Below, one piece after another: positions 1 through 12,755 of a stretch of 64,000 nt of DNA. Positions within the stretch are counted from its first letter, which is position 1, and every line of letters starts with the position of its first letter. The notes beneath the pieces are model-generated. The model saw only the letters and a program-made list of their open reading frames with translations, made no database searches and had not been told where the DNA came from. Both the position numbers and the translations under genes were made by a program. Source of the stretch: Cymbidium sinense (lineage: Eukaryota; Streptophyta; Magnoliopsida; Asparagales; Orchidaceae); contig CM038214.1 of assembly GCA_021442155.1 (NCBI GenBank), positions 313,193,001-313,257,000 on the forward strand. Reading direction: 5' to 3'.

Positions 1-1433
1 CTTAACTTAGTCTTATGCTTCTCTTTTATTGGCCAACATTGCACCATAAGTCATTGTCTTACCACCATCTTATAAAATTTTCCCTTAAGTTTAAGTGGAA
101 CTTTTCTATCACATAATAGGTCAGATGCATTCCTCCACTTCAACCATCCAACTTGAATTCTATTAATAATATCTCTATCTATTTCACCATCATTTTGAAT
201 AATTGAGCCTAAATATCTGAAACACTCACTCTTATTAATGACTTGTTCACAACTCTATCACTAGAACTTCTACAACTAAAATTACACTCCATATATTCAG
301 TTTTAGATCTACTTAAATGAAAACCTTTAAACGCTAGAGTTGACCTCCATAATTCAAGTTTTTGTTGGACTCCCTCTCTAGTCTTCTCGACAAGAAAAAT
401 GTCATCAGCAAAAAGCATACACCAAGGTACATCTTCTTGTAAATGCATAGTAAGAACATCCATAATTAAAGTAAAAAGATAAGGGCTTAAAGTTGATCCT
501 TGATGTAATCCAACTAAAATAGAAAAATATTTTTGTCAATCCTCGTTGTGTTTGGACACAAGTAACAGCTCTAGTATACATATCCTTAATGACTTGAATA
601 TAACCAATATTAACACCTTTCTGTTCTAGAACTCACCAAAGAACATCTCTTGAAAATTTATCATAAGCTTTCTATACATCAATAAATATCATATGTAGAT
701 CCTCCTTACTTTCTCTATGCTTCTCCATCAAACCCCTTAACAAATGTATAGCATCCATAGTAGATCTACTTGGCATGAAACCAAATTGATTGTGAGAAAC
801 TTTTGTATCACATCGTAACCTATGCTCAATTACTCTCTCCCATAATTTTAATGTATGGCACATTAACTTAATTACTCTATAATTTGCACACTATTGTGCA
901 TCACCTTTATTCTTCAAAATATGAATAAACAAACTCTTTCTCCACTCATCTGGCTTCTTTTTAGTCTTTAAAATGACATTAAAATGATTTGTAAGCCAAT
1001 AAATTCCTTGATCTCCTAAACATTTCCACACTTCTATTAGAATATTATCCGGTCCTATTGCTTTTCCACATTTCATTTTCTTTAAAGCTTCACTAACTTT
1101 AGATTTACTAATATGACAATAAAAATGAAATTCTATATTTTTGTTTAGGGTATTAAGGTTGCTAAAATCAATCTAACTTTCAGATCCTTCATTGAAAAGT
1201 TTATCAAAATACCTCATCCACCTATTTTCAATATCCTTTTCTAAAAAAAGCATTTTATTATTTTCATCCTTAATACACCTCACTTGAACTATGTCTTTAC
1301 TTCTCCTATCTCTTTGGTTGGCTAACTTATACATACATCTTTCACCTTCTTTGGTATACAATCTATTGTATAAATCACTGAAAGTTAAATTTTTTGCATC
1401 ATATACTGCTTTCTTAGAATCTCTACAGGCCAC
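1..1433 (-). pseudogene. RTE LINE linker, reverse transcriptase and C-terminal region
   Basis: Pieces in minus-strand order are: a linker (1433 to 1173; ends near RYFDKLFN); fingers with GKAIGPDNILIEVWK (1076 to 891); a palm segment with NQFGFMPSRSTMDAI and MIFIDV (863 to 672); a frame-broken stretch with a [14 protein letters not shown] motif; the catalytic LFADD (463 to 209); and a tail translating to [12 protein letters not shown] and [10 protein letters not shown] (about 150 to 30), the usual RTE C-terminus. A stop follows MIFIDV and others lie between 463 and 672. The catalytic FADD survives, but the frame does not. Confidence 0.83.
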
Positions 1434-1604
1434 TTATATCTTTCCCAATTCTCTGAGTTTTTCCATCTAAACCAAGTTTTATAACAATACTTTTTATTTT
1501 TTATCTTTTCTTGCACACATTGACTCCACCACCAACTATTCTAATTAAAAGAAGCTTTTCCTTTTGATTCTCCAAGCACATCTTTAGCAACTTGCTTAAT
1601 TTCA

Positions 1605-2589
1605 CTTGCTATTTTTTCCCACATAATGTTAGCTTCCTCATGAACATCCCAAATTCTAATCTCTTGTAGCTTGCTCTTAAAATATTTTTATTTGTGTTCT
1701 TTAAGTGTCCCCATCTAATTCTAGGACAATAATTTGGTTTATTTTTTCTCTTACAACCTTTCATCTTAAAATCTAAAATTAAGAATCGATGTTGGGTACT
1801 TAGATTTTCACTTGGAATGACCTTACAATCTTTACAATCTGAATGATCTATTTTTCTTATCAAAAAATAATCAATCTGTGTTTTACTAGATCCATTTTTA
1901 TAAGTAATAATATGTTCATCTTTTTTCTTAAATAAAGTGTTAGCAACTACAAAATCATAAGCTAAAGCAAAATCTAATATAGTCCTACCTTCTTCATTAG
2001 TCACTCCAAATCCATAACCACCATGAATACTTTTAAAATCTTCTACCACTCTACCAACATGTCCATTTAAATCTCCTCCAATAAATACTTTTTCTTCAAG
2101 AGGTGTCTTTTATTTTAATCCCTTTAATTCATTCAAAAAATTTTCTTTTGCGCTTACCTCTAAACCTACTTGAGGGGCATAGACACTTATAACATTGATA
2201 ATCTTAGCATCAACAATAATCTTTAGAGCTATAATTCTATCTCCACATCTATTAATATTTATAACATTATCCTTCAAACTTTTATCTATAATCACACCTA
2301 CACCATTTCTAGTTCGACTTTTACCTGAATACCAAAGTTTAAAACCTAAATTATCAATCTCCTTGGCCTTCTCCCCAACCCATTTAGTTTCTTGCACATA
2401 TAAAATATTTATCTTTCTATGAACCATAATATCTATTAATTCCATTAATTTCCCTGTAAGAGTACCTATATTCCAAGATCCTAACCTAATTCTAGTATCA
2501 TGGACTAACTTCTTTGCCCACATCCGTCCATAATGTGGGAACCCGTGCTTATTTAACACGCACGGGTCTTGCGATCGTGACTCTAGCAC
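1605..2589 (-). pseudogene. RTE LINE endonuclease domain
   Basis: The N-terminal piece (2589 to 2110) carries the metal- and DNA-binding landmarks of the exonuclease/endonuclease/phosphatase fold: WNIGTL with its Asn, QETKW with its Glu, and SVYAPQ. A single TAA near 2110 interrupts the frame, which continues at once with FIGGDLNGHVG. The second piece (2049 to 1609) contains GFGVTNEEGRTILDF, a TQIDYFLIR segment and QHRFLILDF with the terminal catalytic His. A frameshift near 1620 then separates it from the linker. In a live element this domain nicks the target for first-strand priming. Here it cannot give a full protein. Confidence 0.82.
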
Positions 2590-2755
2590 ATTTTACAGTA
2601 TTCAAGCCATCTGATAACTTCAAGGGATGCCCTAACATTAATACAATGATTTAAAGGATTCATGTCATGATTATTTCGACAAGTTTTCTGCCGACTACTA
2701 ACATGACCCTCCACTTTTCACATCCGGACTTGGGACTGGCAATGCTAGTGTTAAC

Positions 2756-5700
2756 CTAAACTTAAAATAAACAAAATAAAATAAACCTAAACCTAAACCT
2801 AAAATATACTAAACCTAAACCCTAAACTAAATAAAATAAAATAAACTAAAAATAAACCTAAACCTAAACTAAAAAATAAAACCTAAAAATAAACATAAAC
2901 CCTAAACCAAAATAAATATAATAAATTTCTAAACCTTAACCTAAAAATAAAATAAAATAAAACCTATACAAAATAAAATAAAATAAAACTAAAGAGTAAC
3001 AACATAAACTAAAATAAAATAATAAATAAACCTAAAATAAATAAACTAAATAAAATAAAAAATAAATAAATAAAACTAGAAAATAAAATAAAATAAAATA
3101 AAAGACCATAAACCCTAAATCTTAAACCTTAAGCCCTGAAGCATAAAATTAACCCTAACCCTAAACCCTAAACCTACAATCCTAAACCTTAAACCCTAAA
3201 TAAAAAAAAATAAAAAAAATAAAAAAAGTAAAAAAAACCCTAGCCCTAAATGCTAAACTCTAAACCGTAAACCCTAAATCATAAACCCTAAAACCTAAAC
3301 CATATAATCGAAACCTAAACCTAAACCTAAAACCTCAACCTAAACCCTAAACCTAAACTTAAACTAAACTAAACTAAATAATACAAAACCTAAACCTAAA
3401 CCTAAATTTAAAAATAAATAAATAAAGTAAATAAACATAAACTAAATAAAATAAAATAAAAATAATAAATAAATAAACTAAATAAAATAAACTAAACTAA
3501 ATAAACCTAAACCTAAACTAAAATAAAATAAACTAAACTAAACTAAACCTAAAACTAAACCTAAACTAAATAAACTAAAATAAACTAAATAAACAAACTA
3601 AAATAAACTAAACTAAATAAACCTAAATAAACTTAAACCTAAACTACAATAAAATAAACTAAACTAAACCTAAAATATACTAAAAGTAAAATAAATAAAC
3701 CTAAACTAAAATAAACTAAATAAATAAACCATATAAACTAAATCAAAACCTAAATAAATGAAATAAACTAAAATAAAATAAAATAAAGCTAAACTAAATA
3801 AACCTAAACCAAAACTTAAACCAAAATCTAAACCTAAACTACAAATAAATAAACTAAACTAAATAAATAAACCTAAACTTAATAAACTAAATAAAAAATA
3901 AAATAAAAATAAAACTAAATCTAAACCTAAACTAAACTAAATACCTCAACCCAAACCTAAATAAAAAATATGCCTAAACCTAAATAAAAATATACTTAAA
4001 CCTAAACATAAATAAACCTAATAAACCTAAAATAAAATAAACATAAACAAAAACTAAATAAAATAAAATAAACTAAAATAAATAAACCTAAACCTAAATA
4101 AAATAAACCTAAATTAAATAAATTTAAACTAAACCTAAACCTAAACCTAAATAAACCTAAACTAAAATAAAACCTAAACCTAAACTAAATAAAACCTAAA
4201 CCTAAATAAATCTAAACTAAATAAACCTAAACTTAAACTTAAACCTAAACTAAATAAAAAAATAAACTAAATAAATAAATAAAATAAACGTAAACCTAAA
4301 TAAACTAAACTAAACTAAATAAATAAAATAAAAATAAACTAAATAAATAAATAAAATGAAACCCAAAACCTAAACTAAAAAAATAAAACAAATAAACTAA
4401 ACTAAACTAAACTCTAAACCTTAATAAACTAAACTATTGGACTAAATAAATCTACATAAACTAAATAAATAAATAAACTAATTAAATAAACTAAACCTAA
4501 ATAAATAAACTAAATAAATAATTACTACCTAAACTAAACTACTGCCATAACCTCCAACTAAACTATAACATAACTAAACTTCTCTAAACTAAACTAAACT
4601 AATAAAACCTAAACTAAACCTAAACCACAAAGTAAAACTAAACTAAACTAAAATAAAAATAAAATAAACTAAAATGAAAATAAACTAAAATAAAACTAAA
4701 CTAAATAAATAAACTAAACCTAAACTAAAATCAAACAAAACTAAATAAATAAATAAAAAAAATAAACCCAAAAGTAAACTAAAATAAGAAGCCTAAAACT
4801 AAAATAAACTAAATTAAATAAACCAAAACCTAAACCTAAAACTAAACAAAATAAAATAAACTAACAAAATAATTAAACTAAATAAAATAAACCTAAACCT
4901 AAACTAAATAAATAAAATAAATTAAAATAAAATAAACTAAATAAACCAAAATCGAAACTAAATAAACTTAATAAACTAAATAAAATAAACTAAAATAAAC
5001 CTAAACTAAATAAACTAAACTAAAAGAACCTAAACTAAACTAAATAAACCTAAAACCTAAACCTAAACCTAAATCTAAACTAAACCAAACTAAACTAAAG
5101 TAAATAAAATAAACCTAAACCTAAAATAAATAAAATAAACCTAAACTAAACTAAACTAAACTAAATAAAACCTAAAATAATCCTAAACCTAAACCTAAAC
5201 ATAAAACCTAAACCTAAACTTAAACCTAAATAAACTAAACCCTAAACCTAAAGCTAAACCTAAATCGAAACCTAACCCTAATTAAATAAACTAACTTAAA
5301 TAAAAATAAACCTAAACCTAAAATAAATAAATATATAAACCTAAACCTGAACCTAAAATAAACCTAAACCTAAACATAAACTAAATAAACAAAAACCTAA
5401 AAAAAATCCTAAACCATAAAAATAAACCTAAACCTAAACCTAAATAAACTAAATAAAAACAAACCTAAACCTAAATATATAAACCTAAATAAACCTAAAA
5501 TAAAAATAAACCTAAACCTAAACCTAAACCTATATAAATAAACTAAAATAAGTAAACTAGACTTTATAAACTAAAATAAATAAACCTAAACCTTAACCTA
5601 AACCTAAACCTAAATAAACCTAAACTAAATAAATAAAATAAATAAACATAAACCTAAACTAAAAAAACCTAAACCTAATAAACTAAATAAACCAAAATTA

Positions 5701-8700
5701 AACCTAAACCTAAACTAAACTAAAAAATAAAACCTAAACCAAAACTTAAATAAACCTAAAAACCTAAACTAAACTAAACTAAACTAAACTAAACTAAAAT
5801 AAACCAAAACTAAACCTGAACCTAAACTTAAAATAAATAAACTAAACAAAACTAAATAAATAAACCTAAACCTAAACTAAACTATACTAAACTAAATACA
5901 ACCTAAACCCAAACCTAAACCTTAACCTAAACCTAAACCTGAACTAAATAAGCTATAACAAACCTAAACCTAAACTAAATAAATAAAACCAAAACCTAAA
6001 GCTGAATAAAATAAACCTAAACCTAACTATAAATAAATAACCTAAACCTAAAATAAACCTAAACCTAAACTAAACTGAAAATAAACCTAGACTAAAAAAA
6101 ATAAACCTAAACCTAAACCTAAACCTAAGCTAAACTAAAATAAAACATAAAACTAATCTAAACTAAACTAAACAAAAAAATAAAATAAGTAAACTAAAAC
6201 CTAAAATAAATCTAAACCTAAACATAAATAAACTAAACTGAATAAATAAACATAAACTAAACTAAACTAAACTAAAGTAACCTAAGCCTAAAATAAATTA
6301 AATAAACTAAATAAAAAAAAACCTAAACCTAAACCTAATTAAACCCTAAACCTAAACTTGAACCTAAACCTAAACTAAAAAAGCTAAATAAAAATAAACC
6401 TAAACCTAAACCTAACCCTAAACCTAAAAAATAAAATAAAACCTAAACCTAAACCTAACTAAACCTAAAACTAAACCTAAACTAAAATAAAGCAAACTAA
6501 TAAACTAAATAGACTTAAACTAAACTAAAATAAGCTAAATAAAATAAACCTAAACCTAAACCCAAACCTAAAAAAAATAGACTAAAATAAATAAACCTGA
6601 ACTAAAAAATAAATAAACTAAACTAAATAAACCTAAATAAAACCTAAACCTAAACCTAAACACTAAACTAAACCTAAACCTAAACCTAAACCTAAACATA
6701 AACGTAAACCTAAACCTAAACTAAACCTAAACCTAAACCTAAACCTAAATAAACCTAAATTAAAGCTAAGCCTAAACCTAAACTAAATAACAAAATAAAC
6801 TAAATTAAATAAACTAAATAAACCTAAACCTAAACTAAATAAAATAAACCTAAACCAAAACCTAAATAAAAATAAAATAAATAAACAAAAACCTAAACTA
6901 AAAAATAAACCTAAAGCTAAACCTAAATAAATAAACTAAACTAAATAAAAATAAATTAAATAAACCTAAACTAAACTAAATAAACAAAAATCTAAATCTA
7001 AACCTAAACCTAAAACCTAGACCTAAACTTAAACTAAAATAAACTAAATTAGATAAACCAAATAAATAAACCTAAACTAAATTAAATAAACCAAAACCTA
7101 AACCTAAACCTAAATAAATAAATCAACAAACCTAACCCTAAACCTAAGCCTATAATAAATAAAAAAATAAAAATAAATTAATTAATTAAAAATAAAAGGA
7201 ACCTAAACCTAAACCTAAACATAAGATAAAACGAAATAAACTAAACAAAACATAAACCTAAATAAATAAACCTCAACCTAAACCTAAACCTAAACTAAAA
7301 AAAATAAACCTAAAAAATAAAAAAAATAAATAAATAAATCAACCTAAAACTAAACCAAAAACCTAAACCTAAATAAACTAAATAAATAAAAACCTAAACT
7401 TAAACTAAACTAAAACCTAAATAAAAAAAACTAAATAAAATAAACCAAAAAATTTACCTAAAACCTAAACCTAAACCAAAACTAAATAATCATAAACCTA
7501 AACAAAATAAACTAAAACCTAAACTAATAAATAAACCTAAACCTAAACCTAAAACCTAAAATAAAACCTAAAAAAGAAACTAATTAAAATAAATAAATAA
7601 ATTAAAACTAAACCTAAACTAAACTAAATAATAAACTAAACTAAATAAACTAAACTAAAAATAAACCTAAAATAAACCTAAAGCTAAACCTAAACCCTAA
7701 ATTAAACTAAACTTAAACCCAAACATAAACTAAATAAATTAAACCTAAGCTAAATAAACCTAAACTAAATAAATTAAACCTAAACCTAAACCTAAATAGA
7801 AATTGAATCTTAAACCAAAACCTAAACCTAAACCTAAACCAAAACTAAATAAATTAATTAACTAAACTAAATAAAAATAAACCTAAACCTAAACTAAACC
7901 TAAATAAATAAATGAAAAATAAAAAATAAACTAAACCAAATAATCTAAACTAAATAATAAAACCTAAATAGAACCTAAACCTAAACCTAAACCTAAAAAA
8001 TAAAAATAAACCTAAACCTAAGCCTAAACCCTAAATTAATAAAAAAATAAACTAAATAAACCAAAACCTAAAAAAAACTTAATCTAAATTAAATAAAAAA
8101 AATAAACTAAATAAACCTAAACTAAACTAAATAAACTAGACTAAAAAACTAAACTAAAATAAACTGAATAAAACCTAAACCTAAATAAACCTAAACCTAA
8201 ATAAATAAACTAAACTAAACTAAATAAATAAACCTAAACTAAATAAAATAAACTAAACTAAAATAAACCTAAACCTAAACCTAAACTAAAACTAAATAAA
8301 CCTAAATCCTAAACCTAAACCTAAAAATAAATTAAACCTAAACCTAAGTATAGTTAAATAAAACCTACACCTAAAATAAACTAAACCCTAAACTAAATAA
8401 GTAAACTAAATTAATAAACCAAATAAACATAAATAAATAAAATAAAATAAACTAGACTAAATAAATAAAAATAAAATAAAAACCTAAACCTAAACCTAAA
8501 ACCTAAGCCTAAACTAAAAATAAAAATAAAACTAAATTAAAATAAATAAAATAATAAACTAAATAAAAAATAAACCTAAATAAATAAACTAAATAAATAA
8601 ATAAAAATAAATCTAAACTAAACCTAAACTAAATAAACCTAAACCTATACCTAAATCTAAACCCTAAACCCAAAATAAAATAAAACTAAATAAACTAAAC

Positions 8701-9415
8701 TAAATAAAACCTAAACCCAAACTTAAACTAAACTAAATATACTAAAACCTAAATAAATAAATAAAAATAAACCTAAACCAAAACCTAAACTAAATAAAAA
8801 TAAAAACTAAATAAACCTAAAAATAAAAATAAACTAAACTAAACTAAAATAAATAAACCTAAAGATAAACTAAAAATAAACCTAAATAATTAAACTAAAT
8901 AAACTAAGCTAATAAAATAAAAACAAAAAATAAATAAAAATAAATAAACCTAAAGCTAAAAATAAAAAACCTAAACTAAATAGTCCTAAATAAACATAAA
9001 CCTAAACCTAAATAAAATAAAGTAAATATAATAAACTACAAACAAAAATACACCTAAAACTAAATAAAAATAAAATAATTCAAAATTAAACCAAAACTTA
9101 AAATAAAAACTAAATAAAGTAAACTAAATAAAACCTAAACTTGAACCTAAACCATAATAAAAAAAAAACCTAAACTCAATAAACTAAACTAAATAAACCT
9201 AAATAAAAATAAAATAAAAAATAAATAAACTAAATAAAACCTAAACATAGATAAAACCTAAACCTAAACCTAAATATAACCTAAAACCCTAAATATAAAC
9301 TAAACTAAATAAGCCTAAAAATAAAGCTAAACCTAAACTAAATAAACCAAAAACAAAATAAACTAAACTAACTAAACTAACAGACAAAAAATAAATAAAC
9401 TAAATAAAAAATAAA
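2756..9415 (+). repeat. Degenerate telomere-like tract (CCTAAA/CTAAA/TAAA)
   Basis: About 6.7 kb consist almost wholly of CCTAAA, CTAAA, TAAA and AATAAA words. These read as the plant telomere heptamer CCCTAAA with one to three C's missing. Orientation is constant, and no unique sequence, gene or box motif was seen. True CCCTAAA runs occur mainly at the left. The tract ends abruptly against an L1-like fragment. Either this is an old interstitial telomere block or part of the C loss is a sequencing effect. Confidence 0.85.
3137..3310 (+). repeat. Island of near-canonical CCCTAAA repeats
   Basis: Within the degenerate tract this short island keeps several perfect CCCTAAA heptamers (for example about 3150-3175 and 3268-3290) mixed with single-base variants. 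Its better preservation contrasts with the C-poor words on both sides. Confidence 0.7.
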
Positions 9416-11473
9416 TTTTCAATGTTATTGTTTTCTTGGTATTTGCTGATGCTTCATCCGGATATGCCTTGGTGTTTTTTTGATTGCATGTGTTGTTGGT
9501 TTAATTGCATTAATTCTAATTGGGGCCTTCTTTCTACTACTTTCAATGATAAGGTGTTGCCCTTTGTAATTTGTCGATGCATCATCCTTTACCCTTGTTG
9601 GCAATTTAATATGTGACTGCTATTATTTTACTCCCCAACCTTGATTGGGGTTTTACTGTCAATGTTGATAAAGTGTTCATTGTTTGCTGTTAGGAGATAT
9701 ATTATTTAATACTTTATTTGTTGCTGTTGTACTCTTTGATCAACAGGGATAATTTCTATCCCTTTCCTAGAATTATATTATGGGATCCTTGCCTCAATGT
9801 TTAACTGTTATACCTATGTATATCTTTATAGCTATTTTAACTGAGATTCATCTCCTTAATATGGTTGTTGCCTCTACTATGTTTCATATCCTTATCTCCA
9901 CATCCTGTAAGGAGAGCTCTGCACTAGCCTTGCTTTATAACTCCTTCTCAGGATTGAAATTATCTCTGACTTCCAATATTATTGATGTGGGATTAGCATA
10001 ATATTTTGTTTAAATATCAAAGATGACTTTGCTTTGAACCACTTAGTAATCTATGTTGTACCTATGTTACTTGCCGGTGTATCTTATGTTGGATGCAATA
10101 TCTCTCCTGATGTTTTAATTACTACTGTCTAGGTTGGTTTGTTGTATGCTTACCTCCTCTTTCCTACCTGTAAGGAAAGACATAACATTATTTGAGTTGT
10201 TTGTGGTGGATCAACCCTAAATTCTTCTTCACACCTATGACTCCCATTTACTGGTTATTTGGGCTTGGGATATGCCGCTTTATATTTGTCGCTAATTTCT
10301 AAATCAAGGAGGCTATTAAGAGTCGCATTACATTCTTTTAGGCTAAACCAATTATTGAGTATGATGAAAGCAAGCTGATCCTGTGGTGTTATCTATGATT
10401 GTCTCTTATTGGAGTTGTTTGTGGTGGGGAGCTGCCCTTTACTTATCTCTTCTTATCTGTTGTTGTATTCCCATTTCTTATGGTAATTTTGGATTAGGGT
10501 TTGTTGTTTCCTGTTATTTTCTTAATTCTGAAACAAGGAGGTTGTTAAGAGCTGCATTACTTACATTCTTTGATTATCCTTTTCTGGGAAATAACCCCAT
10601 TGCCTACTATTTACCAAGATTGTATATTTATTATTGTCCTTAGGCTTGGAATAGGGTTAATTCCATGCTTTGCCCGATGGTTTGCAAATGTAATTTATGT
10701 TGTTTCAATGACTCTTCCTATTAAATCTTTTAAATCCTAGATGACCGACATTGATGGCTCTCTTTCATTTGAGTTGGGATTATCATGCCATGGAGCCTAA
10801 TATGATGACATATAATTTGCATGTGATCCCCTTACCCACTTTGCTCTTTGCTGCTCTTTCTTCTACTCTGTATACGGCTTTGCCTATGTTTGTAGGTATT
10901 ATGGCTCAACAGATCTTCATCAAATGGCTGCTATACATGTTTGTTGGCTATGATGGTTGTGATGATTTCACTCCTTTTTAGTTTGGCAGTAGCTCTTGTG
11001 ATGTAACCCTTATACTAAAGTTTGGATGCTCATATTTGCATCTACCCCAACTTGGTGTGATTGAGCCTGAGCCACCTCTATCACACCCCTTTATTATTAC
11101 CATTCTCAGAATTTATTGCTCTCAGTTACCACTTTCTCTGTATTACCTTAACTATTCTAACTTCTTTCTGTCAACAATCTTGCAAGTGTTTTTCCTTTTT
11201 TCTCTTGCAGGTTACTCCATTGTGTCATGCATTCTCACATCCTGCAGAACATTGACCCTTATCCTTCATTTGCTTATATATGTTAATCAATTTGTATCTT
11301 TTGCTTGCTTAACTCTTTTCTTTTGCTTTCGGATGTACTTAGATAGGGGATTTACTCCCTAGGCTGGTTGTAGCTCTTTGAGCAGTAGTTCTGGAGTTTA
11401 CCCCCTTTATGTACCTTGTAATCCATTTTTTGTGGCAATAAAATTCCCCCTATATGGGATTTCCCAAAAAAAA
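9416..11473 (+). mobile_element. L1-like LINE 3' untranslated fragment with poly(A)
   Basis: This 2-kb unique, T-rich insert lies between telomere-like repeats. No conserved protein is encoded; the hydrophobic open frames follow from the scarcity of A. The 3' end has an AATAAA signal at 11447-11452 and an A8 tail at about 11466-11473 that runs straight into CCCTAAACCCTAAA. The last 150 bases match the end of the L1 at 18829-22041 (shared TTGAGCAGTAGTT and a GGGATTTACT-like word), so it is called a 5'-truncated copy of a related L1. An internal duplication of about 220 bases is present (10190-10330 and 10410-10560). Confidence 0.68.
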
Positions 11474-11575
11474 CCCTAAACCCTAAACCATAAACCCTAA
11501 ACCCCAAACCCTAAACCCTCAATCCTAAACCCTCAACCCTAAACCCCAAACCCTAAACCCTAAAACCTAAAATGT
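11474..11575 (+). repeat. CCCTAAA block downstream of the L1 poly(A)
   Basis: About 100 bases of near-perfect plant telomere repeat follow the poly(A) directly, with a few C/A variants. This is the cleanest retroelement-to-telomere junction in the window. Confidence 0.9.
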
Positions 11576-12357
11576 GAAGGCCTAAACCCAAACTAAATAT
11601 TACTTAAAAAAATAAATAAATAAATAAACCTAAACCTAAATAAAATAAAAAAATAAGAACCTAAACTAAAATTTAAACCTAAACTTAAAATAAAATAAAT
11701 GAAAAATAAATAAAATAAATAAAAACCTAAACTAAACTAAGAAAATAAAGTAAGCTTAAAAGTAAAAAACTTAAATAGAATAAAAACTAAACATAAAATA
11801 AAAATAATATAAACCTAAACTTAAAAATAAACCTAAAAATAAAACCTAAAATAAATAAATAAAATAAAACCTAAACCCTAAACTAAAAAAAAACCTAAAC
11901 TTCAAATAAACAAACTAAAATAAACCTGAACCTAAACTAAAATAAAGAAAACCTAAAATAAACCAAAAATAAACTAAACCTAAACTCTACACTAAATAAA
12001 ATAAAATAAACCAAAAATAAACCTAAACCTAAACAAAAAAATAAAACATAAAAATAAACCTAAAATAAAAACCTAAAACCTAAACCTAAACTTAAAAATA
12101 AATAAAAAACTATACATAAAAAATAAAAGAAAAATAAAACTAGATTAAAAAATTAACATAAACCTAAACCTAAACCTAAAAATAAACTAAAATAAAAATC
12201 TAAACTAAAATAAGTAAACATAATATAAATAAACTAAACTAAATAAAAATAAAAAATAAACCTAAATAAAAATGAAAAAAAAAATAAAATAAATAAAAAA
12301 TAAACTAAATAAACTAAATAAGCCTAAACCTACTGGTTTACTTAATTTTAAAAAATA
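11576..12357 (+). repeat. AT-rich CTAAA block closing with box at 12336-12347
   Basis: AATAAA and CTAAA words without clean heptamers. The block ends with CCTAAACCTACT followed by GTTTACTTAATT and an A-rich run. The same order of words recurs before the other boxes, which makes this one module of a higher-order repeat. Confidence 0.75.
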
Positions 12358-12755
12358 GTAATAAACCCTAAACCTTAAAACCTAAACCCTAAATCCTAAA
12401 CCTTAAACCCCAAACCCTAAAACTATAACCACAGACTTATAACACTAAACCCTAAAGCCTAAACCCTAAACTCTAAACCCTAAACCCTAAACTCAAAACC
12501 CTAAACCCTAACCCTAATAATAAACCCTAAACCCTAAAACCCTAAAACCCTTGACCCAAAACCCTAAATAAACCTTAAACTGTAAACCCTAATCCCTAAA
12601 AACCCTAAAAGTTAAACCCTAAACCCTAAACCCTAAATCTTAAAAACCCTTAACCCTAAAGCCTAAATAATAAACCCTAAAACCTAAACCTTAAAACCTA
12701 ACCTTAAACTCTAAACCCTAAAACCCTAAGCACTAAAACCCTAAACACTAAACCC
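12358..12755 (+). repeat. CCCTAAA block
   Basis: About 400 bases of plant telomere heptamers with frequent substitutions and single-base indels. No GR-RBP copy follows the box here, unlike most later modules. Confidence 0.88.

Larger units (their letters stand above)
1..2755 (-). mobile_element. RTE-clade LINE, decayed, 3' end beyond the window
   Basis: Read on the minus strand, this stretch gives in order an apurinic-type endonuclease, a linker and a reverse transcriptase, all in pieces separated by stops and frameshifts. The arrangement and motifs (WNIGTL, QETKW, SVYAPQ, FIGGDLNGHVG, LFADD) are those of plant RTE-type LINEs, often mis-annotated as craniofacial development protein 2. About 160 bases upstream of the endonuclease (2590-2755) look like the element's 5' untranslated leader and stop where the telomere-like tract begins. 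The 3' end lies left of base 1. It is the only LINE here on the minus strand and sits outside the telomere-derived array. Confidence 0.85.

Noticed and set aside
2195..2422. 75-codon + strand frame
   Set aside because: Antisense shadow of the RTE endonuclease, which is clearly read on the minus strand.
2756..9415. CRISPR-like array of short repeats
   Set aside because: No fixed repeat with unique spacers. It is a degenerate telomere-type tandem repeat in a plant genome.
9422..11362. Hydrophobic + strand frames that look like small membrane proteins
   Set aside because: T-rich, A-poor L1 3' region. No start context, conservation or domain could be recognised.
11474..11575. Functional chromosome terminus at one of the clean CCCTAAA blocks
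   Set aside because: Each clean block is short and followed by more DNA on both sides, so these are interstitial within the window.
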